From Sulfurivirga caldicuralii (lineage in GTDB: Bacteria > Pseudomonadota > Gammaproteobacteria > Thiomicrospirales > Thiomicrospiraceae), in the NCBI GenBank assembly GCA_015661715.1, contig DQVN01000007.1:1-6597 (forward strand): a stretch of DNA of 6,597 nucleotides, given 5' to 3'. The position numbers and the translations under genes were made by a program. The notes beneath the pieces are model-generated. The model searched no databases and was not told where the DNA came from. It saw only the letters and a list, made by a program, of their open reading frames with translations. Positions 1-5,402 of the stretch are shown piece after piece (the first letter of the stretch is position 1; each line of letters begins with the position of its first letter).

Positions 1-1029
1 GCGGTCTTACTGGAAGCGCTCGAAGACGACGAGCGCGAAGCCGTTGAAACCGCCATGGCCTATCCGGAGGATACGGCAGGCGGCATTATGAATACAGACA
101 TCATCACCGTCCGTGCCGATGTCACCGTCGAAACCGTACTGCGTTACCTGCGCCAACTGGGGCAATTGCCGGATCATCTGGAAAACCTGATTGTTCGTGA
201 CCGCAAAAACCACTATTTAGGCGTCGTGCGCCTAACAGACCTTTTAATTCATGAAGAAGACACCCCTATCGAGGCGCTGTTGGACACCAGCAAGCCCGCT
301 ATTCATGTACTCACACCGGTTAAAGAGGTTGCCCGGGAGTTCGAGCAGCACGACTGGGTCGATGTGGCGGTAGTCAATAGTGACAATAAAATTTTAGGGC
401 GTATTACCATCGACGATGTGGTGGATATTATTCGTGAAGAAGCCGAACACGCCCAGATGGCTCAAGCCGGACTGGATGAGGACGAAGATATCTTCGCCCC
501 CCCCCTCATCTCCGCGCGTCGCCGTGCTTTTTGGTTAGGTATCAATCTACTCACCGCCATCTTTGCTGCCTGGATTGCCAGCCTGTTTGAAGAGACGCTG
601 GACAAAATCGTCGCCTTAGCATTGATGATGCCCATAGTCGCCAGCATGGGGGGAATCGGCGGCACCCAAACGGCCACCATTGTTATCCGCGCCATGGCCA
701 CGGGCACACTCACCCGCTCCAACATGCGCTCCCTGGTCACCAAGGAAGTGACGGTGGGCTTTCTCAACGGACTGCTTTGGGCGCTCATCACCGGTGCTTT
801 TGCCTGGTGGTGGTTTGACGATGCCTTACTGGGTGCAGTCTTTGGCGCAGCCATACTCATCAATCTGCTCTCCGGCGCTTTGGCGGGTGCATTGATCCCG
901 ATCGTTTTAGATCGATTCAAGATCGACCCGGCCCTGGCCTCAGGGTTGATGCTCACTACCGTGACCGACACCATGGGCTTCTTCTCCCTGCTGGGGCTGG
1001 CAACCGTCATTATCCTGCGGGGCGGCTAA
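1..1029 (+). CDS. mgtE: Magnesium transporter MgtE, 5'-truncated by the window edge
   Basis: Frame 1 is open from the first base to TAA at 1027-1029, giving 342 residues; the start lies upstream. MgtE is a dimeric inner-membrane Mg2+ channel gated by cytoplasmic Mg2+ binding. Visible in order: the end of the MgtE_N domain (YPEDTAGGIM, residues 21-30), two CBS domains (about 30-150), an acidic linker (LDEDEDI), then a five-helix membrane domain from about residue 176. Family landmarks are MPIVASMGG, GTQ followed by a TIVIRAMATG stretch, and TTVTDTMGFF near the C terminus; the Asp of TTVTD (codon at 967-969) matches the ion-coordinating Asp of the family. The usual GGNAG filter-side segment reads GGIGG, a form I recall from other gammaproteobacterial members. 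About 110 N-terminal residues should be missing, judging from the family length of about 450. The gene converges on rpsI. Confidence 0.95.
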   Translation, partial: AVLLEALEDDEREAVETAMAYPEDTAGGIMNTDIITVRADVTVETVLRYLRQLGQLPDHLENLIVRDRKNHYLGVVRLTDLLIHEEDTPIEALLDTSKPAIHVLTPVKEVAREFEQHDWVDVAVVNSDNKILGRITIDDVVDIIREEAEHAQMAQAGLDEDEDIFAPPLISARRRAFWLGINLLTAIFAAWIASLFEETLDKIVALALMMPIVASMGGIGGTQTATIVIRAMATGTLTRSNMRSLVTKEVTVGFLNGLLWALITGAFAWWWFDDALLGAVFGAAILINLLSGALAGALIPIVLDRFKIDPALASGLMLTTVTDTMGFFSLLGLATVIILRGG

Positions 1030-1065
1030 ACGCAATACCCGTCACGGACACAACAACGCCATCCC

Positions 1066-1085
1066 GCCCCTGTTCAAACAGGGGC
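1066..1085 (+). terminator. Possible weak terminator hairpin after mgtE
   Basis: A 7-bp GC-rich stem (GCCCCTG/CAGGGGC) with a 6-base loop begins 37 bases after the mgtE stop. On the plus strand it is followed by TCAACTTCCCCCTTATC rather than a run of T, so it is not a textbook intrinsic terminator. It could slow polymerase or protect the mRNA end. The rpsI terminator about 60 bases further on may also stop plus-strand transcripts. Confidence 0.35.
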
Positions 1086-1141
1086 TCAACTTCCCCCTTA
1101 TCTTCAAAGCTCTCTGCTCAAAAAGACAAAATTCCACCCAT

Positions 1142-1173
1142 AAAAAAACCCGATGGGACAAGCCCATCGGGTT
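1142..1173 (-). terminator. Intrinsic terminator of the rplM-rpsI operon
   Basis: Read on the minus strand, an 11-bp stem (AACCCGATGGG / CCCATCGGGTT, plus-strand arms 1147-1157 and 1163-1173) with a 5-base loop CTTGT is followed directly by a run of T (plus-strand A run at 1142-1148, two of which are in the stem). It begins 28 bases after the rpsI stop. On the plus strand the hairpin is followed by GGGTTTT, so it may also act weakly on mgtE transcripts; AAAACCC and GGGTTTT flanking the stem would lengthen it in that case. Confidence 0.92.
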
Positions 1174-1201
1174 GGGTTTTGCAACCAGCTGTCGCGTTGG
1201 C

Positions 1202-1594
1202 TTAACGCTTGGAGAACTGTGGACGGCGACGTGCTTTGTGCAGCCCCACTTTCTTGCGTTCCACCTCACGGGCATCACGGGTCAGCAGACCCCGCGCACG
1301 CAACAGCGGGCGGTTGGACTCGTTGTACGCCACCAGCGCCCGGGCAATACCCAGACGGATCGCGCCCGCCTGACCTGTGGTTCCACCACCCTTCACGGTG
1401 ATGTAGGCGTCAAACCTGCCCTCCATCTGGGTGGCTTCCAGCGGCTGATTGATAATCATCAGATCCGTTTCACGGGCGAAAAAATCCTTGATATCACGAC
1501 CGTTTACAGTCATTTTGCCTGTGCCCGGACGCAAAAATACTCGAGCGACAGAGCTCTTACGACGACCGGTTCCATAATATTGTTCAGTTGCCAT
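1202..1594 (-). CDS. rpsI: 30S ribosomal protein S9
   Basis: A 130-residue protein, the same length as E. coli S9 and alignable end to end. It begins [20 protein letters not shown], carries the S9 signature ([19 protein letters not shown], about residues 69-87), and ends [20 protein letters not shown]. In the 30S subunit S9 sits in the head, and its C-terminal SKR tail reaches the anticodon of P-site tRNA; this tail is intact. The start is supported by a good ribosome-binding site (AAGAGGAA, plus-strand 1601-1608) six bases upstream. It follows rplM after only 12 bases, and the binding site overlaps the rplM stop codon, so the two genes are co-transcribed and probably translationally coupled. 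A strong terminator follows. Confidence 0.99.
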   Translation of the reverse strand: MATEQYYGTGRRKSSVARVFLRPGTGKMTVNGRDIKDFFARETDLMIINQPLEATQMEGRFDAYITVKGGGTTGQAGAIRLGIARALVAYNESNRPLLRARGLLTRDAREVERKKVGLHKARRRPQFSKR

Positions 1595-1606
1595 GGCGTG
1601 TTCCTC

Positions 1607-2041
1607 TTATGCCTTGATTTCCAGGGGTTTCGGCTGCTGTGCCGCATGTGGATGCTCGCTGCCGGCATAAACCTTCAGCTTTTTCAGCATGGCGCGGCCC
1701 AGTGGCCCACGTGGCAACATACCCTTGACGGCCAACTGAATAACACGTTCCGGTGCGCGGTCGATCATCTCCTCAAAGGTGAAGGTTTTCAGGTTACCCA
1801 CATAACCGGTATAACGGTGATACTTCTTATCCTTACGCTTCTTGCCGGTTACGGCCACCTTTTCGGCATTGATCACGACAATATAGTCACCCGTATCCAC
1901 ATTCGGGGTAAATTCGGGCTTGTGCTTACCGCGCAGACGGGCTGCGATTTCTGCCGCAAGGCGACCCAGTGTCTTGCCTTCGGCATCGACGATATACCAG
2001 TCGCGCTTGACTTCAGCAGGTTTTGCTACAAATGTTTTCAT
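1607..2041 (-). CDS. rplM: 50S ribosomal protein L13
   Basis: A 144-residue L13, close to the 142 residues of E. coli. L13 binds 23S rRNA early in 50S assembly. It starts [20 protein letters not shown], then has [41 protein letters not shown] and the diagnostic [14 protein letters not shown], and ends with [15 protein letters not shown], two residues longer than E. coli. The frame is open 11 codons further upstream to an ATG at 2072-2074, but those residues match nothing in L13 and that ATG lacks a ribosome-binding site. The chosen ATG (plus-strand 2039-2041) has AGGA eight bases upstream. It is the first gene of the rplM-rpsI operon. In E. coli L13 is reported to repress its own translation; whether that holds here depends on the leader described separately. 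Confidence 0.99.
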   Translation of the reverse strand: MKTFVAKPAEVKRDWYIVDAEGKTLGRLAAEIAARLRGKHKPEFTPNVDTGDYIVVINAEKVAVTGKKRKDKKYHRYTGYVGNLKTFTFEEMIDRAPERVIQLAVKGMLPRGPLGRAMLKKLKVYAGSEHPHAAQQPKPLEIKA

Positions 2042-2137
2042 CTCAGTTATCCTGATTGTACAATCCAAATCCAATCAACGGCCTAACGGCCACCTAACGT
2101 TAACGGGATGTCGGGGAAAGGATTTGCAAAGCAGGTG
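2042..2137 (-). promoter_or_regulatory. rplM 5' leader, possible L13 autoregulatory region
   Basis: About 90 transcribed bases separate the predicted rplM transcription start (near 2131) from its ATG, long for a simple leader. The stretch is rich in small inverted and direct repeats: a 12-base perfect palindrome GATTGTACAATC (2054-2065) abutting the AGGA ribosome-binding site, CCTAACG twice on the plus strand with an 11-base period (2082-2088, 2093-2099), GGCC-GTTA-GGCC, and the palindrome CGTTAACG. The ribosome-binding site AGGAT could also pair with ATCCT near the start of the leader (2119-2123). Autogenous control by L13 is known in E. coli; its operation here is inference. Confidence 0.45.
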
Positions 2138-2166
2138 ATTATAAAAACAACCACGCCGCAAAGCAA
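2138..2166 (-). promoter_or_regulatory. Sigma-70 promoter of rplM-rpsI
   Basis: On the minus strand TTGCTT (plus 2161-2166) and a perfect TATAAT (plus 2138-2143) are separated by exactly 17 bases, with a T-rich stretch before the -10. Transcription should start near 2131. This fits the strong constitutive promoter expected for a ribosomal protein operon. The -10 overlaps a plus-strand TATAAA (2140-2145) that points toward the lipoprotein gene. Confidence 0.75.
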
Positions 2167-2219
2167 ATGCTTTCTTGCATGGGCAAGCATCGTCAACCAG
2201 ATCAATGGAAAGGGAATCC

Positions 2220-2858
2220 ATGCTAAAGCTATTCACAAGGGGCGTATTTTTGTTTTTCATCCTGCTGCTCAGCGCCTGCAGCCACTATCCCATGGGCATG
2301 GATGAAAAAACCTGGAAGGCTCTACCCAGTGAGAAAAAGGCGGAGTTGCTGGCCCAGGAGGCACGGCTGAAACATGAACAGCGTCTGGCAGCGCTGCGTG
2401 CTCAAACAGCTCAAGCAAAGGCGCAAGCTGAGGTGGAAAAAGCTCGTCTGGCCGCACTGCAAGCCCTTTATCGCCGTTTAGCCTATGGTGAGCTTATTCA
2501 AGTCAGCTTCAGTGGTGGAGAGGGCTATTTCTATCGCTATAAGCCAATTTTACCCAACAGCTTCATGCTGCCGATCGGCACCATTCAACTTATCCGCTTG
2601 CAAAGCACTTCAGGAGAGCCGTTGGAACTTTGGGCAGGTTACAGCCCGGGCAAGTTGCTGCTGTGCTCAGAGAAACCTGATCATCTGGAGCGCTTCAATC
2701 CACGCGCCTGCACCGTGGTCATTGATCACCACTGGGAACGGGGGCAAAGCTATCGTATTACCGTCCCCCGCCCCTGGAATAAGAAGCGGCCGCTGCTTAA
2801 AAACGTGCACCTGCATGTCAAATATCCACCCATCCGCCCGGCGGATCGTTGTCGCTAA
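2220..2858 (+). CDS. Outer-membrane lipoprotein of unknown function with a charged coiled coil
   Basis: A 212-residue protein that I do not recognise as a named family. It has a lipoprotein signal peptide: a basic start (MLKLFTR), a hydrophobic core, then the lipobox LSAC with Cys20 as the lipidated residue. Ser at +2 predicts sorting to the outer membrane by Lol. Residues about 35-85 are an Ala/Glu/Lys/Arg-rich helix likely to form a coiled coil. Residues about 88-202 look like alternating beta segments (VSFSGGEGYFYRYKP, GTIQLIRLQ, QSYRITVPR), and the C terminus is basic. Cys149 and Cys164 could form a disulfide. The ATG at 2220 is chosen because AGGGA (2211-2215) lies four bases upstream and because it places the signal peptide at the N terminus; the upstream in-frame ATGs at 2175 and 2205 would add a charged extension. 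It is a single gene, divergent from rplM, whose TAA overlaps the stop of the following minus-strand gene. Confidence 0.85.
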   Translation: MLKLFTRGVFLFFILLLSACSHYPMGMDEKTWKALPSEKKAELLAQEARLKHEQRLAALRAQTAQAKAQAEVEKARLAALQALYRRLAYGELIQVSFSGGEGYFYRYKPILPNSFMLPIGTIQLIRLQSTSGEPLELWAGYSPGKLLLCSEKPDHLERFNPRACTVVIDHHWERGQSYRITVPRPWNKKRPLLKNVHLHVKYPPIRPADRCR

Positions 2859-3544
2859 ACACTCAGCGTGGCCGCCAACCACAACTGATACAGCCCAAAG
2901 GCCATCACCAGCAGTCCGGCGCCCCGTTGCACCCACAGGTTACGGCTCAAACGCACCAACATAAAGGCCAATACGCCCATCAACAACAGATTGGGCAAGG
3001 TGCCCAAACCAAATGCCAATAGAAGTAGCGCCCCTTGAAGTGCGCCGCCGGCGGACAGGGCCCAAATCAGCACAGAATAGACCAGGCCACAAGGCAACAG
3101 CCCCCAGATCAGCCCATACCCATAGGCTTTGAGCAAGGAGTCAACCGGCACCAGATGGCGGGTCAATGGCTGCACGCGCTGCCACAAACGCCCACCCGTC
3201 TGTTCAACCACCGCCAACCCTCGCCAGATACCGGACAGGTACAACCCCAACAGCACCATCATCACCCCGGCAAATACCAGCAGCACCCGCTGCACCGGCA
3301 CAAAAGCCGCCAGATTCACCAATTGTGCCCCCAACCAGCCAAAGGCCGCCCCCAATAACCCATAGGTGGTGATCCGTCCCAGATTGTAGAAGAGCTGAAA
3401 CAGGAATGTGCGCCAGCGGGCTTGCTGAACAGAGGCAGGCAAGCCAAATGTAAACGCCCCCACCATACCGCTGCACATGCCCACACAGTGGACCCCACCC
3501 AGCAGCCCCACCAGAACGGCACTGAGCAAAATCTCCCAGCTCAT
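2855..3544 (-). CDS. Sulfite exporter TauE/SafE-like (DsbD_2-type) membrane protein
   Basis: A 229-residue polytopic inner-membrane protein with about six hydrophobic segments. It begins MSWEILLSAVLVGLLGGVHC and carries HCVGMCSG (His19, Cys20, Cys24) in the first helix and GLLPCGLVY (Cys152) in a later one. These two motifs mark the family annotated as sulfite exporter TauE/SafE or UreH/DsbD-like membrane protein, often found near cytochrome cbb3 assembly genes in gammaproteobacteria. The motif cysteines suggest metal or thiol chemistry (copper or nickel handling, or electron transfer across the membrane), but the substrate is not shown by the sequence and the sulfite label is a family name only. 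Its ATG overlaps the comM stop as ATGA, so it is the third gene of the ubiK-comM operon; GGGTGG lies upstream as a ribosome-binding site. Its TAG overlaps the convergent lipoprotein stop by four bases. Confidence 0.85.
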   Translation of the reverse strand: MSWEILLSAVLVGLLGGVHCVGMCSGMVGAFTFGLPASVQQARWRTFLFQLFYNLGRITTYGLLGAAFGWLGAQLVNLAAFVPVQRVLLVFAGVMMVLLGLYLSGIWRGLAVVEQTGGRLWQRVQPLTRHLVPVDSLLKAYGYGLIWGLLPCGLVYSVLIWALSAGGALQGALLLLAFGLGTLPNLLLMGVLAFMLVRLSRNLWVQRGAGLLVMAFGLYQLWLAATLSV

Positions 3545-5058
3545 AACAGGCCACCCAAAAGATCACCGGGCAAACGCTGTAAGGCGGCGGCTTCCTGCAC
3601 ATGCTCGACCTTGACCTGCTCAGCGCCCGCCAGATCGGCCAAAGTACGCGCCACCCGCAGCAGACGCACATAAGCGCGCGCACTCAACCCCAACCGCTGC
3701 ATCAGTGTTTTCAGCAATGTCTTTTCACTGGCGCTCAACTGGCAGACTTGCTCCAGGTGTGTAGCCTCGAGCGCGCTATTGAACTGCGCCTGGCGATGCA
3801 GCTGAATTTGCCAGGCCTGCTCAATCCGTTGCCGCACCTGAGCGCTTGCCTCACCCGCCGGCAGGTGCACCATCGCCTCCACATCCACGGGCTGCATGGC
3901 CACCTTAATATCCATGCGATCCAGCAGCGGGCCGGAAAGCTTAGCCAGATAACGGCGGATCTGATCCGGCGTCTCCTTACAGCGAGGATCCCCCGGATAA
4001 TAGCCACTGGGGGACGGGTTCATGGCACCGATCAGCACATGGGGGCGCGCCGGATAAATCACATGCTGATGGGCCCGGGTGATATGCACCTGGCCGCTCT
4101 CCAGGGGCGCACGCAGCGCCTCTAACGCATCGCGGCGGAATTCAGTCAACTCATCGAGAAACAGCACCCCGTGATGGGCCAGGGAGATCAGACCCGGGCG
4201 AACCGGCTGCCCACCCCCGATCAGACCCGCTGCGGACAAGCCGCTCTCTCCCTTGCAATAGGGCGGTTGAAAGAATTCTGCCGCCCGACGGGGACGCCCG
4301 GCCACTGAGTGAATAACGGCTACCGTCTGTGCAGCTTCCGTATCCAAAGACGGCATCAAAGTCGGCACCCGCTCAGCCAGCATACTCTTGCCACACCCCG
4401 GCGGCCCCACCAAAAGCACCGCATGGCCACCAGCCACGGCCACCTCTAATGCCCGTTTAGCCTGTAACTGGCCCCGCACTTGAGCCCAATCCACCGTATA
4501 GGCGGGTGACTGGTCATGGGGCACACGCTGAGGACGAACCAGCTCACCCTCATCCAGCGCCCAGGCAGCGATTTCACTTAAATGCGCAGCGCCCATCACC
4601 TGCAAATCTGTCAGCAGGCTCAGCTCCTCCAAATTTTCCAAGGGCACGCCTAAGGGCATTCCTGCCTGAATCGCTGCCACACCCGCTGGCAGCACCCCTT
4701 CTACCGGACGGATATCGCCACTGAGCCCCAGCTCACCCAACCAATTCACTGAGTTGATCGGCTCAGCCGGCAGCTGTCCGGATGCCACCAGAATCCCCAA
4801 GGCAATGGGCAGATCATAACGGCTGCCCTGCTTGGGCAGATCCGCCGGCGCCAGATTGACCGTGATGCGTTTGGCGGGCAACTCAAAACCGCTATTGATC
4901 AGCGCACTGCGCACCCGCTCGCGACTTTCCCGTACCGCCCCTTCCGGCAAACCCACCACATTAAAAGCCGGTAGGCCATTGGAGAGATGCACCTCGACGC
5001 TGACCGCCACCGCCTCCATGCCATTCAGCGCCCAGGTGCCGATATGCGCCAGCCCCAT
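3541..5058 (-). CDS. comM: ComM/YifB-family AAA+ ATPase (Mg-chelatase-like branch-migration helicase)
   Basis: A 505-residue protein of normal family length. Domain order: an N-terminal ChlI-like domain (about 1-180, with GLPEGAVRESRERVRSA and NLAPADLPKQGSRYDLPIAL), a AAA+ ATPase core (about 190-395), and a C-terminal helical domain. The core has Walker A GPPGCGKS (218-225), Walker B VLFLDE (298-303), sensor AMNPSP (345-350), SGPLLDRMD with a candidate arginine finger (Arg381), and RAYVRLLRVARTLADL as the sensor-2 helix (461-476). ComM is reported to be a hexameric helicase that extends branch migration during natural transformation. The NPSPSGYY form without the Cys pair is normal for gammaproteobacteria. 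Odd points: the conserved PFRxPHHSAS segment is replaced by PYCKGESGLS (266-275), GEISLAH reads GLISLAH, and DELPEF reads DELTEF. The ATG overlaps the ubiK stop by one base (TGATG), with no close ribosome-binding site, suggesting coupling. Confidence 0.93.
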   Translation of the reverse strand: MGLAHIGTWALNGMEAVAVSVEVHLSNGLPAFNVVGLPEGAVRESRERVRSALINSGFELPAKRITVNLAPADLPKQGSRYDLPIALGILVASGQLPAEPINSVNWLGELGLSGDIRPVEGVLPAGVAAIQAGMPLGVPLENLEELSLLTDLQVMGAAHLSEIAAWALDEGELVRPQRVPHDQSPAYTVDWAQVRGQLQAKRALEVAVAGGHAVLLVGPPGCGKSMLAERVPTLMPSLDTEAAQTVAVIHSVAGRPRRAAEFFQPPYCKGESGLSAAGLIGGGQPVRPGLISLAHHGVLFLDELTEFRRDALEALRAPLESGQVHITRAHQHVIYPARPHVLIGAMNPSPSGYYPGDPRCKETPDQIRRYLAKLSGPLLDRMDIKVAMQPVDVEAMVHLPAGEASAQVRQRIEQAWQIQLHRQAQFNSALEATHLEQVCQLSASEKTLLKTLMQRLGLSARAYVRLLRVARTLADLAGAEQVKVEHVQEAAALQRLPGDLLGGLL

Positions 5059-5324
5059 CAGTCCAGCATATCCTGGTCAGAGGGATGCATACGCGCCTCC
5101 AGTGCGGCCACCCGTGCCTCCAGCGCGGCCAATTTCTGGCGCGTTTTAGCCAGCACCTGCTGCTGCACCTCAAATTCCTCCCGGGTGACCAAGTCCAACT
5201 CCCTCAATGCCCGCGTCAGCGCCAGTTTCAACGCGGATCGCGCATCCTCCGGCAACGCCCCCAAATCGGGCGGCAGTTGCGCAAAAACCCTGTGTACCGC
5301 TTGGGCAACCGCATCCAAAGCCAT
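5058..5324 (-). CDS. ubiK: UbiK/YqiC family accessory factor of ubiquinone biosynthesis (BMFP domain)
   Basis: An 88-residue protein with the layout of E. coli UbiK/YqiC: a short amphipathic N-terminal half (AVHRVFAQLPPDLGALPEDA), the most conserved stretch LDLVTREEFEVQQQVLAKTR (43-62), and a C-terminal coiled coil rich in LAALEARVAALEAR (65-78) for trimerisation. UbiK binds UbiJ and assists the cytoplasmic Ubi complex that makes ubiquinone, mainly under aerobic conditions; its coiled coil and N-terminal helix associate with lipid. The start ATG at 5322-5324 has a G-rich site (GGGGGTG) eight bases upstream that can pair with the anti-Shine-Dalgarno through a G-U pair. First gene of the ubiK-comM-tauE/safE-like operon and divergent from the diguanylate cyclase gene. 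The older name BMFP (membrane fusogenic protein) covers the same family. Confidence 0.92.
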   Translation of the reverse strand: MALDAVAQAVHRVFAQLPPDLGALPEDARSALKLALTRALRELDLVTREEFEVQQQVLAKTRQKLAALEARVAALEARMHPSDQDMLD

Positions 5325-5360
5325 CTTTCACACCCCCATTCTTTTGACCCGAAATTGGAT

Positions 5361-5368
5361 AGTATAAT
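5361..5368. promoter_or_regulatory. Overlapping divergent -10 elements for the diguanylate cyclase gene and ubiK
   Basis: The 78-base gap between the two divergent genes contains AGTATAAT. On the plus strand it reads TATAAT (5363-5368), 34 bases before the cyclase ATG; on the minus strand it reads TATACT (5361-5366), 36 bases before the ubiK ATG. The two -10 boxes share four bases. The -35 boxes are poor: TTGACC at 5344-5349 is only 13 bases from the plus -10, and minus-strand TTGAAT (5381-5386) is 14 bases from its -10. Start sites near 5375 (+) and 5354 (-) are inferred. Confidence 0.5.
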
Positions 5369-5402
5369 CAACAGATTCAGATTCAAAGCCAGAGATCCCA
5401 AA

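Noticed and set aside
631..684. MgtE GGIGGTQ in place of the common GGNAG-type segment
   Set aside because: I recall similar MPIVASMGGI-x-G-x-Q sequences in other gammaproteobacterial MgtE proteins, and the ion-site Asp is intact, so this looks like clade variation.
1172..2086. A 304-codon plus-strand open frame across rpsI and rplM
   Set aside because: It is the antisense of two certain ribosomal protein genes; its peptide has no recognisable domain, and the opposite strand matches S9 and L13 end to end.
2161..2194. Short inverted repeats (AAAGCA-AA-TGCTTT, CTTGC-ATGG-GCAAG) before the lipoprotein gene
   Set aside because: Stems of 5-6 bp with very small loops partly overlap the rplM -35 region; too short to call an operator without comparison to relatives.
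2832..2846. GC-rich inverted repeat ATCCGCC-C-GGCGGAT at the end of the lipoprotein gene
   Set aside because: Only a one-base centre and no following T run on either strand, so it is not a credible terminator; it lies in coding sequence and may be chance.
4010..4070. Apparent loss of the CPCG zinc-type cysteines in ComM
   Set aside because: NPSPSGYY in place of NPCPCGY is the normal form in gammaproteobacterial ComM/YifB such as the E. coli protein, so it is not unusual.
5373..5384. Tandem AGATTC repeat upstream of the cyclase gene
   Set aside because: Two 6-base copies only; too short to support a binding-site or repeat call.
5085..5402. Upstream 106-codon extension of the cyclase frame
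   Set aside because: It lies antisense to ubiK, passes through the intergenic promoter region, and encodes a His/Gln/Arg-rich peptide with no match to the family; the ATG at 5403 gives the expected N terminus.
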